DNA of 64,000 bases from NCBI GenBank assembly GCA_023375675.1, contig JALQBC010000062.1:62001-126000 (forward strand), written 5' to 3'. Shown in pieces: positions 1 through 14,676 of the stretch (the stretch's first letter is position 1; each line of letters begins with the position of its first letter). A model generated the notes under the pieces. The model was not told the DNA's origin, ran no database searches, and saw nothing but the letters and a program-made list of their open reading frames with translations. The translations under genes were made by a program, and so were the position numbers. Source of the DNA: Cytospora piceicola. Taxonomy: Eukaryota > Ascomycota > Sordariomycetes > Diaporthales > Cytosporaceae.

Positions 1-1586
1 GCTTAGTTACTATTCTTATAGATTTTCTGTCTTTTCCGAGGCTATAACTTTTTAACCGTAGTCTGTAGCCTCGTATTATCCTATCGTAACTTAGCTATTT
101 CGGCCGTTTAACTGTCTATAGCTTTACCGGCTTTATTAATTATCTAGTCTTAAGACTTTAAGAGCTTTTTTTAATCCGCTTTACCTAGGCCTTTAGATCT
201 TAAGACTTCCGTAAAGTCTTAATCTAAGGCTTTAGAAGGTTTAATAGGCTAGATTCAAACAATATCTTAGGACCTAAAGTAACTAATCGACCTCTTTCCT
301 TTAAGACTTAGTTTATTACTCTAGTTAGGTTCTATAGGACTAGCCTAGTTATACGAAAGCCTTCCCGGATATTATACTATATAAAGGCTTTCTCGGCCGC
401 CTTATAATAGTACTTAAGGGTCTTTTTCTTATTTATAATAAAGGAAATCAGAAGGTAGTTAACTTTAGCCGTTTCTTAAGTATAGTAGGTTTTAAAGGGA
501 GAGAAAGGACCTTTATCGTAAGGCTAAGTAAGATAAGAAGTTTTAAAAGGAAGAAAGACTATATAAACTCGATTTATCTAAGCCTATACTATAATTAAAG
601 GGGGTAAATAGGTCTGTATACTATTCTAGATAAAAAGACGATACTTATACTTAGCCGGCTATAGATATATCTTAAGAAGAAAGACCTTTATAAACTATTT
701 ATAACAGATCTCTCTTATAGACTAGCTGTTCCTCGAATAATAGTATTTATAGTTAGGAACGACCCTAAAAAACTACTGCTATTAGAGTAATCTACTTTCG
801 AAAATTAATACTAGTGTTAGCCGGCGGCTATCGGCCGTAATAGCTTCGATTATAAACGTCTACAAGTTAGATTTACCCTTTACGAGGTTAGTTTTCTTTA
901 ATTCGGAAGAGCTAAGGACTTTATAGCGGCGAAGCTTTTTAAAAGCTACCTTATTCTCGTTTATATTAACGATGTCTTTCGTCTTAATGCCCTTATCCTT
1001 AATAAGACTTCTTATAGCCTTAAAATAGTCTTTTAGTTTCTCCTTTATAGTCTCTTTAGCCCGGCTCTGTTTAAAGGAGTTCTTAACTTTTATTTAAATC
1101 TTTAAGTAACGTGAAATAAAGCGGTTAACTTAATGTTAGCTAAGGTAGATGTTTTAGTTTCTTTAAAGCCGTAGGACCTTTAAGTAAACTTATAAACTAT
1201 AGCCTTCGAAAAGGCTCGGTATAAGGCTTCCTCGGCTAGAATTTAGTTACAAATACCTTCCTTTAGCTATAGCGATAGCTTTTAATAGTCCTTATAGGCT
1301 TTTTAGCGGCTGACACCGCTATATAGCCGTCGTAATAAGGTACCGGTTACGATATTATATATTTAACAGGCTTTTCGGAATGTAGTTTTATATAAATTTA
1401 TTTCGTCGATTGCGCTAAGTAGCTTAGCTTCTTTAGGGTCTAAAAAAGTTGTTTTATATTTTTTTAGAATTATTTAAGGTTGTTATAGTTGTTTCTAAAA
1501 GTAATATAAATCAGGCTTAGGTGATAGGTGCGGGGGTAATTACGCGTTCTATTTCCAGGGCCGTTCTACTTCCTAGGTAGAGACTT
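1..1586 (-). mobile_element. pogo/Fot1-type DNA transposon, RIP-degraded, cut by window start
   Basis: A Tc1/mariner-superfamily element of the pogo branch. It occupies the left edge and runs off the window. Its right end, read on the minus strand, begins near AGTCTCTACCTAGG, resembling the AGT-type starts of fungal Fot1-like elements, and lies next to a TA that would be the target duplication. It is less AT-rich than its neighbours and keeps patches of CpA/TpG, for example around 1500-1560. It interrupts Gypsy copy R1: R1 and R2 align from about 1587 rightward (matching 33930 onward), and R1's missing 3' part should lie beyond the left edge. The second end is not visible, so element length and TIR cannot be confirmed. 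Confidence 0.75.
29..1345 (-). pseudogene. pogo-family transposase pseudogene (DDE-1, CENP-B-like HTH)
   Basis: This encoded the cut-and-paste transposase of the pogo element. On the minus strand, near 1085-1110, I read a CENP-B/Tc5-type HTH remnant (RFISRYLKI, matching the family pattern WVSRFLKRHPEL). The DDE domain follows: IKTKDIVNINENKVAF (about 930-976), matching IKPEDIYNMDEKGF, then FIIEAITADSRRLTLVLIF (about 805-862), matching the family's VIEAISADGRVLPPLVIF. The C-terminus near 30-125 reads AEIAKLR.DNTRLQTTV and ends in a basic PRKRQKI tail, typical of fungal pogo transposases. The frame is broken by many TAA/TAG codons at former CAA/CAG or TGG positions. The family call is firm; the gene is dead. 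Confidence 0.78.
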
Positions 1587-2449
1587 TATATTTTTTAAAC
1601 GTTATTATAATATATTATTATATCTTAAGAAATTCGTAATATTATCGAATCTTTTTAACTATTAAGGTAATTCTTTAGTGTTTATAAGTTAATACTTTAT
1701 ATATTCGGCGAATAAGCTTACTTTATAGGTTTTTTAAAATATAAAGTCTGTTTACTTAAAAGAGTATTCTATTCTTTTCTTTAAAGTCTTTTTTTTTTCC
1801 GGTATAAGCTGTTATTAAAACTCTTTAAATTCTGTTTTTTATTTTAAATCTACGTTACTTCGAAAGGTAGCGTTTAGCTATCTTAGTTTTTAAATAAAAA
1901 TACCGTTATTATCTTATTTAAAAATACTTTATATTTTTAATACTACGTTTTATTAATATTCCGGGCGTTTACTTTAAACGTTTACAATCTTATTATCTGC
2001 TCTTTTATAATAATAAATTTTAATATCGAATTAAGATATAAATTCTGTTTATCGTACTTATTATTTATTAAAAACCTTAATAGTTATAAACGTTATTAAG
2101 GTCTTATAGTTTAAGTAAACCTTTACTTAATATTTTATATTTATTAAGTATAATTCTTATTCTTTAAATACTTCGATAATTATTATAAGTTTTTTATTAT
2201 ATATTTAATATTAAAGTTCGGGTTTATTAAGTTTTTAAAAAGAAACGTTATTAAGTATAGCTTACCGTTTTTATTTCGGTATTTAAGTTATCCTTCGAAT
2301 ACGAAGTTTAAAAAGTCTGTTTTAACTTTAAATGGTTTTTAAGAATTTACTTTTATTAAAACCGGTTTTAATATAACTATATCTTTAAATTTATCGAATA
2401 CCTTTTATATTTTTATAGTTTAATTAAATAGTACGTCTTTCTTTATAAA

Positions 2450-2800
2450 ATTAATAAAAAGTATCGTATATTTTCTATAGTTTTTAATAAATTATCGATA
2501 GAAATTTATAAATCTTAAAAAGCTTTTAACTTTTTTAAGATTTATTAGTTTAAGCTAGTCTTTAACTATTATAATCTTTAAGTTTTATATTCGGATTTCT
2601 TTTAATAAGATAATATATTTAGGAAAACTTTTTTTTTAATATAAAAAAGCTTTTCTTTAGTTCTATTAATAGTTTTACGCCTTATAGTACTTTTAGTATT
2701 TAATATATATACTCCTTATATTTACTTTTATTTTTAAAGTAGATAAAGATATTATCGAGGTATATAATAACGGTAATATTTAAGTATTCTCGTAATATAT
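2450..2800 (-). pseudogene. Gypsy reverse transcriptase remnant (R1)
   Basis: Reverse-transcriptase core of the Gypsy pol gene. On the minus strand the catalytic motif reads IYLDNIFIYF at about 2736-2765, from the family's YLDDILIYS with the second aspartate codon changed to AAT. Further along, SFLRFINFYR at about 2494-2523 matches the conserved SFLGFANFYRRFI block between RT and RNase H. Order and spacing fit Ty3/Gypsy. The catalytic Asp change and the surrounding stops make it inactive. Confidence 0.85.
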
Positions 2801-5749
2801 AGTTAATTATAGTTTAAAATATAGCTAAAACGTTAATAAGTTTAAATAATATTATTAAATACTTATAGTATCTATAGCGTATTTTAAACGTTGTTTTTTA
2901 CTTTTCTTTTTCTTTTATTCTAATTAGGTTATAAGCTCTTTTTAAGTTTAAAGCTATAAAGATTTTTACTTTATATAATCTGTTTTTAAGCTTTTCGATT
3001 AAAGGTAAAGAATATCTGTTCTTAATAATAATTCCTTAAACTATTAGTAGTCGACGTATAGTCTTAACTTTCTATTTTGCTTTAAAACAAATAAGATTAA
3101 ATATTCTATTAGTAATATTAATCGTTGTATATAACCTTTTATTAGATTATCGTTTAAGTACTCCTAGAGTATTTTTAGTTAATCTTTAATTAACTTATAG
3201 ATTTATTAAAACTTTAATTATATCCCTTTTTTTAAAAGTATCTTATAATCTTATTAAGTATATTTAAGTAATCCGGTATCGAAAACTTTTAAAAACAGTT
3301 TAATATACTTTTTATATTCCTTTAAAATATAGTTTTTAAGTTTTTTTCTTACCTTTTTAGCTTTTTATAAGTAGCTTATAAACCGTCGAAGTAGCTTTTA
3401 TACTTATTTAACTATTTCTTTATATTTATATCGTTATTTTTATTATAAAGTAACTCTTTATTATATTATCGCAATAGTTCTTATTACTAATAGCTTAGCT
3501 TTCTATTATATTTATACCTTATACTTATATTTTTCAATATCTTAAATTATTTAAGTTATAGTTACTAACTATTATCTTCTTTTAACTATATTAACCTTTT
3601 TAATTATATTTTTAAATCGTTATAATACTATTTAGTATAGTTATATAATATTTAATTTATTTAAAAGCTTTATTTATACTTTCTTAGTAATATAATCTTT
3701 TTTTAAGATATCTTTTTTTAATATAGTTTTTAAAACTTAAGTAGTTTTTTAAACTCTTTTAAAAGTATTATTAAATACGTTTAAATACCGTTTTCTTAAA
3801 CTATCTTTAAAAACTAAACTCTTCTTTTCGATATTATTAATTATCCTTTTAACTAAGGTACGGCTTACTTAGTTAATCTAGCTAGTAATTTAATTAATAT
3901 ATAAGTTATACTTTTTAAACTATATAATACTTAATATTATATTATAGTTTAAAAGATTTATAATATTAAAGCTAAAAGTTTTATAGTATTATTAAATAGT
4001 AACGAGAAGATAATTAGTCTTATTATTAATTTATCTGTTACTATAAATAATATTAGTTTTTTCGATTGTTTTTAGTTAATATAATTCTTTTTTTTTATAA
4101 TAAGCTAGTTAATACTTATTAACTATACTTAAAAAAATAAAATTTTATTAAACGCTATTATCTAATAGTATATATAGCTTAATTTTACCGATTTATATTT
4201 TTAATTATAAATAGTTATAGTTATAAACACTTATTACGTTAAAGAACTATTTTAATCTTTTACTATTAGATAGTTTTATTCTTAATAGCTTAACTCGTTT
4301 TTTACTTACTTTACTACTTACTATACTAATTCCTTAGCTCGGTTTTATTTCTCTTTAAAAGGTATTACTTTATAGGTTTTTTAAAAAAAGTGTTGTTCTT
4401 TTCTTTAAGTCTTTTTTTTAAACCTTTTTTTTTAAAACGTTCTTTAATAATTATCTTAAAGCCCGAAGTCGGATCTTCGCTTATTTTAAATATATATTAT
4501 TCTATACTATTTTATATATTTATACTAAAAATAAATATAATAAGTATTCGGTAGACAGTTACTAATAATAAACTTTATTCTTATATAATTTAAAAAGTAA
4601 TATTTTTTATTAAATACGAAAATAACGTAATCCTTTAGATTTCTTTTATCTGTTCGATAATAGTATAAGGCGATATTATAAAATCGGTAAACTTATAAGA
4701 TTAGTATATTTGTATATCGTTATATAAAAAAAGTCGTTTTATACTTTATAAGAATAATATACTTTATATTTATCGTCGATATATAAGATTTAAGCGACTT
4801 ATATTATATATTATATATATCTTAAGGTTAAATAAAACTAATTGTTTTATTATACTATTCTATTATAGATAGCTTTTCCGTTTTTTTTTTATTAATACGT
4901 TATATATAATAAACCGGACGTCGTTTTTATAAAAAGCGAGATCTGCTATACTACTTAAGAAATAGCGCGGATCGTCCAATATATATTAAAGTAATACCGG
5001 GTTCTCTTTTACCGTTTTAAAGATTTATTATACTTCTGCTTTTATAAGGTTACTTATAGTATTATCGTCGATTTATTTATTAAAATCGTTCTTACGTTTT
5101 TATATATCTTTAAAGTCTATATCGTTATATAGCTTAGTTTCTTATAATTCGTTTTTTTAGAATTATTCGGTTAATAATATCGATTATTACCTTTCTCTTT
5201 TCGATAAACTTGGCGATTTATTCTTTATTCTTTTATAATATATTTTCGGCAACTTTTAAAGCTTATATTTATTTAAAAGGTTTTTCTTTTTAAAAAGTAG
5301 CTATATAACTAAAGCTTATTTCTACCTTAGTTTTTTAAGTATTAAGAAAAGTAATAATATCGTTTTAGTATAGTTTAAACGAGATTTCCTTTTTATAATC
5401 TATAAGGGTTTTTTAAAAGTTTTAGTTATTTCTTAAGTTTTCCTTAGCTACCTTTACTAAGTAATCGGTATTAAAGTAATCGGAATCGCTATTTTAGATT
5501 ACTATATTATATAACAGTCCTTACCTTTTTATTACTAAAGTTTAATATCTTATATTATTGTTACCTTGTTATCTTTTAAATATAAGCTTTTATACCTTTT
5601 TTAACTTATTTCGGCAGTTTTATATAAAATATCTTTTTTTACTATAATTAAAATATTCGAACTTCGATTTATTTTTATATTCGGTTATATCGAGTTTTAT
5701 AAGTCTTATATATTATTTATACGTAATACTATTATAACTATTTCTTTTA

Positions 5750-6500
5750 TACTAAAACTTGTTTTTAGTATTAAAGGCGTAAGGTCTTTAATAAAACCTA
5801 TTAGCTAACTTAAGCCTTTATTTTTCTAGTTATCGTTTATATAATCTATTATCGATTTAAACTACTTTTTTCGTATACTTTATAAAGTTATTTAGCCTAT
5901 CTTTTTTAGTTAGTTTATCTTTAACGTTATCCTTTAGTCTGTTATAAAATAGTATTATTAAAGGTTTATCGGACTATTCTAACTTTACAGAGATTTATCG
6001 GAAGTCTGTTAAGTAATTAAATATTAAAGTTTTTTATTTATATTTAACTAAGTCCTGTTCTGCTTATTATTCTTTTTCAGGCTTACCGAAGGCTTTTTAA
6101 AACGTTTTTTCGAATAAGACATAGTTTTAAAAAATATTAACTATACTATCTTTTTTAAGCAAGTTATAGTCGTTCTTTAAGTAGTCGTATATAATAGGTT
6201 CGAGCTAAATAAACACGTTTCTTTCTAATAAGATAGCGACGAAAAAGATCTTATCGCTTTCTATAGTAAAGTCGTTTTTATAATACCGAAGGTAAGTCTT
6301 AGTTATTATAAGGAACTTTTATAAGGTTCTTATAATACTATCGAAAACTTTAAGCTTTTTAAGTTTAATAGCTTTACGTAAAACCTTTTTTTCCTCTTTT
6401 TTCTTACTTTCTTTATTAGCTATAAGTTTATTATACTTACTTTAAAGATTATTAATTAAAGCGAAAGCCTTTATAAGCCTTTTACTATCGGTTATTAAGA
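5750..6500 (-). pseudogene. Gypsy gag remnant (R1)
   Basis: Retrotransposon capsid gene. The minus strand can be read for about 250 residues through scattered RIP stops. Landmarks are FEKTFQKAFGKPEKE (about 6071-6117), matching the retrotrans_gag pattern FEKALKKAFGKPDEE, then a SIFNYLTDFR-like block, then LKDNVKDELTKKDRLNNFIKY and VVQIDNRLYKRRLE ending near 5838-5860. This A-rich, charged capsid module is typical of filamentous-fungal Gypsy elements. No zinc knuckle was confirmed. Confidence 0.75.
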
Positions 6501-6578
6501 TATTATGTACTATAATAGAATATCGGAATATTATTCGACGGTATATATTAAAACCGTACTAAATAAAAGTTATTAAAA

Positions 6579-6845
6579 TATAATAACTATAATATAACCT
6601 TTATAAAGGTACTTATCGTAACCGGTAAGGTTTATATTATTAATAGAATATATATATAAAAGATAAATAATATTCTAAGCTTTATTTATTATAATAATTA
6701 AAAGGTAGTTTATAATTGACGTTTAAAAGCTTTTTAATAATTTTAAATACTTTATATTATTAGCTTAAGCCTTAAAGCTTAACTATAAGGTTAAAGGATA
6801 GAACTATAGTCTTTTAAAATATAAGACTATAGTAGGCTTATAAAG
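6579..6845 (-). repeat. R-family Gypsy LTR, outer part missing
   Basis: About 267 bases beginning TATAATAACT (probably TGTAATAACT before RIP) and including TAACCGGTAAGG. The same sequence in the same orientation occurs at 20547-22241 (split), at 47809-47851 and, for its other half, at 32930-33131. It lies directly beside the R1 gag leader, as expected of the 5' LTR of a minus-strand element. The match to the split LTR stops at 6845, so the distal portion of about 130 bases is lost. Confidence 0.65.
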
Positions 6846-7691
6846 TTTAATAGTAATTAAATATTATAACTTAAGGTTAGGTTACTAAGAGGTTATATAG
6901 TTAAAAGTTATATATAGCCTAAGTAGGGCTAGTATATCGGAACAGACGGAATCTTTATAAAGGAGTTCCGGCTAACTAAGGTAATATATTAAGGTTAAAG
7001 TTATAAAAGAAGGTAACTCGAAAAACTTAAGAACTAACCTTTCGAGTTTTATATTAAAACTTAACAGACTCGATAAAAGGATTATCGAGTTATATTAAAG
7101 AAACAAGTATATAATATAATTATTACTATTACTTAAATAGCTTTTATAGTTTCTCTTTAGTTAGTAATCTAAGTATTATTCTTATAATAAGTTTTACTTT
7201 TAAGTTTTTTAATTAAAGTAAAAGTAAATATAACTTTTAAACTATATTATATAGTAAACCTATATATAATATAAAAGAAATTAAGTTAAATATTATTTTA
7301 ATCTTATAATATAAAACATTATAACTTATTAAAATATATAAGGCTTTTTTAAACCTATAGTTAAAACTAAAAATATAAAAGCTTATACTTATAATAAATT
7401 AAAAATATACTATATATTAAGTAATTATATATAAAGTAATAATATTAATTTATAATTATAATAAAGATATAGCTTAAATTTATTATTAAGCTATATTATA
7501 AATATAGCCTTTTTATATTAAATAAATAAATTATTTAGTTTTTAAGTTTTAATCTTCATAGTATATTATTAAATTAAGCTTTTTATTTAAATTTAATAAT
7601 AAAGGCTATAAAGCTATATTTAATACTAAAATAGCTATTTATTTTACTTTTAATTATAATATACCTTTTAGTTATTTTTAATACGTTTTAC
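6846..7691. other. Unassigned AT-rich stretch with three stem-loops at its left end
   Basis: No recognisable gene. Between 6930 and 7095 there are three hairpins in a row: CGGAAC/GTTCCG (6938-6943 with 6965-6970), AACTCGAAA/TTTCGAGTT (7015-7023 with 7040-7048, perfect 9-bp stem) and ACTCGATAA/TTATCGAGT (7068-7076 with 7082-7090, perfect 9-bp stem, 5-base loop). After 7100 the sequence is almost pure A/T. S1 is inserted at its right end. It could be the end of another dead element or a SINE-like structure; I cannot tell which. Confidence 0.3.
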
Positions 7692-7990
7692 TACTTATAA
7701 GCTTTACTTTAACGCTATACTACCTACTATATACTATAGTTATAAAAACTATTAAAATTAGTTTAAAAATTAGTTTATATTTATTTTTAATTTATATTTT
7801 ATACTTATACTTACTTATTAAATTTATTAATATTTACTTTTATAATAAATATAAAATATTAGTATTATATTATATTAAACTTTTATTAACTTTATATTTT
7901 TTAATTATTTTAGTATAATATTTATACTATTATTAACTTTACCTTTATATTACTAATAAAACAACTTTCTGCTTTTTTACTTTTATTATA

Positions 7991-7998
<8 letters not shown>

Positions 7999-8024
<26 letters not shown>
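7999..8024. repeat. (TA)n microsatellite
   Basis: Uninterrupted TA dinucleotides inside S1, not present at the matching position of S2. Probably created by RIP and slippage. Confidence 0.8.
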
Positions 8025-8030
<6 letters not shown>

Positions 8031-10214
8031 AAAGACGCCTTATATAAAAAGTAGTAAACTAACTTTCTTATATAATATAAACGTTATTAAAACTAACTTA
8101 TATTCTAATAAGACTTAAAACTAAAAAAGCTATTATAAACTTATATATAAGTCTTTATAAACTAAACCTTATATTATAAAAGCGCTATTTAAAACTATAT
8201 ATACTTTATAAAGTAATATAGTAAGCTATAGCTTTTTAGCCGGTTTATCGGCTAGCTTAAAGTTTTTAATAACTAAAAGAATAAAGCTATTATAAAGTAT
8301 AATATATAGTTTTATATTAAAAGCGTTTTCTAGTCTTTAAAAGTATAGTTACTATTATAGCTAACTATATATATATTTTACACGGTTAGCTTATAGTTTT
8401 AAAGTTTTATATAGCTCTTTTTAAATATATTAAAATCACTTAAAAAGGCTTTAAACTAGCTATTTATAATATTATAAAGTTTTTAATATAATTTATATAA
8501 CTTAAAATAAATATAACCTTAATTTATTTAGTATATAGACTACTACTAACTATAGTACTTATATCGCTATAATAGCTAGCTATATAGTTATTATAATAAT
8601 AAAACTAAACTAAACTAAAATAATTAAATTATATATAATTTTAATAATTATATATATAACACTTTAATTAACTATAGTAACTTTATAACTAATACTATCT
8701 TTATATATTATATCTTTAAGTAATAGCCGAATAATTACTAAGTTAAATCTAACTTAAATAAAGATATTAAGTTTATTAAAAGTAATACTAGCTTTTTAAA
8801 CGTAGTTTATATAATAAACTAAGTATGCTTACTATATTAAAAAGACCTTTCTTTTTATTATACTTACTTTAACGGCTATAATATTACCTTTTAAGCTTAG
8901 TTTAATATTAATTTTAACTTTATATTTAATTACTAATAAAATAATAACCTTATATAAATAAGTAACAGCTTATATATAAGTAAGACTAAAATCTAATACC
9001 TTTTTATTAACGGCTTTTTAAAGTGTTATAATATCGTTATTTTAAATTACTACTTATAAGTTAATATACTTATTATCTTATTATTAATATATTTAATATA
9101 CTTACTATAGCCGATATATAAAAGCGTGTTTAACTATTAAAAGTATAATATTAATAGATTTTAAAAAAGAAAGTTTATAAAAGTAACTTTATATTTACTT
9201 ATAATAAATTTATTTATAAGGTCTTTTATATATATAAAATAAAACGCGAAAATCTACGTTAACTAAGTAATTATTAATTATAGTATAATATATAATAAAT
9301 TCGGTATTTATAATGTTTTATATTATAAGCAGCGTTTTTAAAAGTAGCTATTAGCTTTTTAAATATAGAATTATATTATTAAGATATTTTAAAAATAGTA
9401 TAGTTTAAATTAACCTTTTTATTTTAAATTTATATTCGATTTTTATATTAATTATAACCGTTATAGCTTATATAATACTAAACGCTTATTATATAAATAT
9501 ATTTATTAAATAAGGTTTTAGTATATATTATACTATATAAACTTTAGTTTCTATAATTTTAAAGTTTATATATTCTTAAAGAAAACTAAATATTAAAACA
9601 AATAAATAAAACTAGCTTAAGAATATATAAAATAAAATAAAATAATTATAAGTAAAACTTAAAGGTTATATTATATACTTTATTATAATTCATTAAATTA
9701 AGTAAAAGAGTATTATAATATAGTTAAAGATATAATCTATTAAAGCTTAAAAGATTATATAAATAATAGTTAAAATAAACTATTACTAAGTTAAATAAGC
9801 TTATAAATATAAAATAAACATAAAGTAAGATTTTAATAAAGTTTAATATAACTTTAAAAATAAATTAAATAGCGTAAATATTATAAAATAGTAATAACGT
9901 TAATGTTATTACTTAAATTTATAATAAGTAAGTAAGGCTATATAAAATAATAATAAGCTAGATTTATAAATACCGGCTATACTTATAGTACTAGCTACTT
10001 AAATAGATATTTTAAAGTATATAGTAGCTAAAGATATATTTATAGTAGTAGATAACTATATCCTTTTATCTTTAAATATTTATCTTAAATATAACTAGTT
10101 ACCTGCTGATAAATTAGCTTTAAATACTATTTTAGGGTCTAATAGTAGTATTTTAATCGAGGTAAGTAATAGTTATTTAAGACTTATAGTATTTAATGCT
10201 AGTAATGATATAAA

Positions 10215-11370
<1,156 letters not shown>

Positions 11371-11873
11371 GATAAAGTAAAAGTTAAAGATATACTAAGC
11401 TACTTATAATACGCTTTAACTTATAACTATATAAGTTATTACTATTTATTTAACTGGTTATAATAGCTTTAAAATAAGGATATAGCTTAATATTACAGAA
11501 TATAAAAACAGAAAGTTATAATTATATAATATAAGTATAAGAAGTTTTAAAACCGCTTAAAACGTTTAAGTGCTTAAGGTAATAACTTTAAAGTAATAAA
11601 AGTAAGAACTTTAAATAGCTATAATTTAATTAAATCTTAGTACTTTTATATATTATTGCAAGTTATCTTATATATTATAGCTTTTTAATATAATCCGAGT
11701 ATAACTATAAAGATATTAAGCTTAAGCAGTATAATGCAGAAATGTAATATATTCTCTATATAAATTTAAAAAGTGTAAAATATAAACTAAGAATAGCTAT
11801 AAACTAATTCTAATACTTATTATAAGCGTAGTATATAGCAAGTATTATAGTGTTAAAGTAAAGCTTATAAGTA

Positions 11874-12180
11874 CTTAATAGCTAGCTTTTAATTAATGTA
11901 AGCGCTTATTAAAAGTCTTATATTATTTCTATTTTAACTTATATACTTATACTATACTAGCTACACTTATACTCTTATATTATTTTACTGTTTTAAGTTT
12001 ATATTTTAAATTACTTTAAGGTTTTACTTTAGCTATTATATATACCTTCTCTTTACTTATACTAAAATAAAATAACTATTTAAAGTTACTATTTACTTAA
12101 AAGTAGCTTTTAGTATAAAGAATATATATTTTATAAATATATAAAGATAAATTACTATTTTTATAGTTAATAAATATATA
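11874..12180. other. Unassigned AT-rich DNA between S1 and Copia A
   Basis: Continuation of the sequence into which S1 inserted. There is no readable gene or repeat structure. Copia A entered at its right end, duplicating TAAAC. Confidence 0.4.
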
Positions 12181-12185
12181 TAAAC

Positions 12186-12383
12186 TGTAAAATAACTGCT
12201 TAATTAAGTAAGCGGTTAAGCTTACTGCCTTATTAAGACAGTAAAACTATTAAGCTGCTTAGCTTATAGCTAGTTTACTATACTGCTTAATAATAGCTTC
12301 GAACTTAAGATATATATATATATAATTAAGACTAAAGACTATATAAGATCGATTATAACTAATTATCTTTACGCTTACTAATA
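12186..12383 (+). repeat. Copia A 5' LTR
   Basis: 198 bases beginning TGTAAAATAACTGCTTAATT. It contains the family palindrome-like segment around TTAAGCAGGCGGTTAAGC and ends in the degraded TAATA (TAACA). Matches the 3' LTR base for base in length. Confidence 0.9.
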
Positions 12384-14541
12384 CTAATTAGTAGTTATAT
12401 AAGTAACTTTTAATAATAAAGTTAAAAAAAGCAGAGTTTTCTTATAATTATTATATAATAATTAAAGCTCTTTTATAAGCTATTCGTTAAACTTTAAGTT
12501 ATAAGATCTATATTAAAATTAAAGCTATTTATAGTTATTTAAGTATAGCTAACTTTTAAAAAGTAGTTAATATTAACTAATAAAGCTTTATAAAGCCTTT
12601 TTAACTAACTTAATAAAACTATATCTGTTTAAAAACTTATTTTATAATCTATTAATATATACTATTATATAATACTTTTAAAACTTCTTTATACTTTAAA
12701 CTTTTCTTTCGAATAAAACTATATACTTATTTTATATTATAAACTTTTTTTAAAGTAAAACTTAAACTTTTTCTTAATCTGTTACTTTTTTTATTAAAAA
12801 AAAAACTTTTTTTAAAAATTTTCTTTATAATAATTATAACCTTTTTTTATACCTTTACTTTATAACTTTATAATAAACTTCTTTTATAACTATAACCTTA
12901 TTTATAACCTTTATAACCTTTTTTTTCTTTATAACTATATTTATAATTCTCTTTTTTCTTTAAAACCTTATAAAACTCTCTTATTATAAACCTTTCTTTT
13001 AAAAACCTTACTTTATAACAGACCTTTTCCTTATAAACCTTTTTAATATTAGTTATATAAATTAAAAAGCTAGTAAAGATTAAGCTTTTATATAGTATTT
13101 TTAAGAGATTATTACTTTTAAGTAAATAGTTTAAATATATTAATAGTTAGTCGGAAAAATATAATATAAAAATATATCTTTTTCTATATACTTTAATTAT
13201 AATTACTATAATTTCGTAATAGCTTTTAATAAAACTAAAGCTAAAGCTAATAGCTTTTACTTTTTAATAAAATACTTTAATAGCTTAATAAAAGTATTAT
13301 AAATTTTTTAAAGCTAATAAATATTTATTAACTTAAAGCTATAAAATACTTTTATAAATAAAAAGACGTTTAATAAAGTTAACGTAATTACTTTTATTAT
13401 ATATATTATTAAAAACTTTTATTAAATAAACGTTACTATTAAATATTTATTAATAAACTTTTAAAAAGATTTTAAAGCTTAAAATAAAAATATATTTAAG
13501 TTAGTTATTTTTATTTAATACTATAAAATAAATATCTTTTTAAAAACATAAAAGATTTATATAAGTTTATATAAAACGTTACCTTACCTTTTAACTACCG
13601 GATATTATAATAATAAAAAAGCTATTAGTATAATTAAAAATAGAAATAAAAATAAAATAGTTCTTTTTAAATATAAAAGTAAAATAGTAAGTAAAATAAA
13701 CTATTATTAATAAAGTAAATAAATAGCTAAAGCTTTTTATAAGTAGTAGTTATAACCTTTTTTCTTTTAAGTTAAAAACGATAATAATAATATAATATTG
13801 TTTATTAAATAAAATAAATTATTAGTAATTCTATTTTTAAAAAGAAAATAAAAATAACGATTATTATATTATATACTATTACTTTTTTTTTATGCTTTTT
13901 CTATAATTAATAACGTAGCTATTACTGCTATTATAAAATATAAAGCTATTAATAACCTTTTAAAGCTTAACATAACTTATTATATTATAAATTTAATTTT
14001 AAAATTATTTAAGCTTATTTTCTTTATAATTATATATATTAACCGGTATACTATACTATTAATAAGAAGCTATATATCCTTCGGTTTTTAAATACTTTTA
14101 TAAACTATTTTATAACTTTTATAAAATCTTTTTCTTTATTAAATACTTACCTATATACTAAAACTAAAAAACATTATAACTTTTTAAAAGCTTAAAATAA
14201 AAATAAGAAATAAACTAAAGAGTTTTATAATTTATTAAATAATAAGCTAAAAATGTTTATAAATCTTTATTATTATAATAGTATTTAGTTATACTAAATT
14301 TATATTATAGTTTTTTAAATCTTATTAAAAAAGCTGCAACTTACTATATTTATTATATCGGTATAATAAATAATTTTATTATAATATATAAAAAGTTAAA
14401 AACTTACTTTAAAACCGATATAAATTACTAGTAGTATTATAATAATTAAACTAGTATAACGTTTAACAGTTTCTAAAATAATAAAAATATTGTCGATAAA
14501 AGCTTTTATAAAGTTTTACATCTTATATTAAATAAGCTTTA

Positions 14542-14676
14542 ACTTTATTAATATACCTTTAGCTTTTATTAATATACCTTTAGCTCTTATTAATATACCT
14601 TTAGCTCTTATTAATATACCTTTAGCTTTTATTAATATACCTTTAGCTCTTATTAATATACTTTTAGCTTTTATTA
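14542..14676 (+). repeat. 21-bp tandem repeat inside Copia A
   Basis: About 6.4 copies of a 21-base unit, CTTATTAATATACCTTTAGCT with T/C variation at the first base. Twenty-one is a multiple of three, so the array would add seven residues per unit (INIPLAL-like as it stands). The equivalent region of Copia B (about 41465-41500) has only about one unit. Confidence 0.88.

Larger units (their letters stand above)
1587..6578 (-). mobile_element. Ty3/Gypsy retrotransposon copy R1, internal region
   Basis: Minus-strand LTR retrotransposon: gag lies at the right (5750-6500), reverse transcriptase near 2450-2800, and the 3' part is cut off on the left by the pogo element. It is a close relative of R2 (32930-47851); the two can be aligned by eye over most of their length. 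R1 is uninterrupted where R2 carries three insertions, so it serves as a reference for the empty sites. Its 5' LTR adjoins at 6579. Just inside the LTR, on the minus strand, a short leader of roughly 80 bases precedes gag. The whole region is heavily RIP-mutated. Confidence 0.85.
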
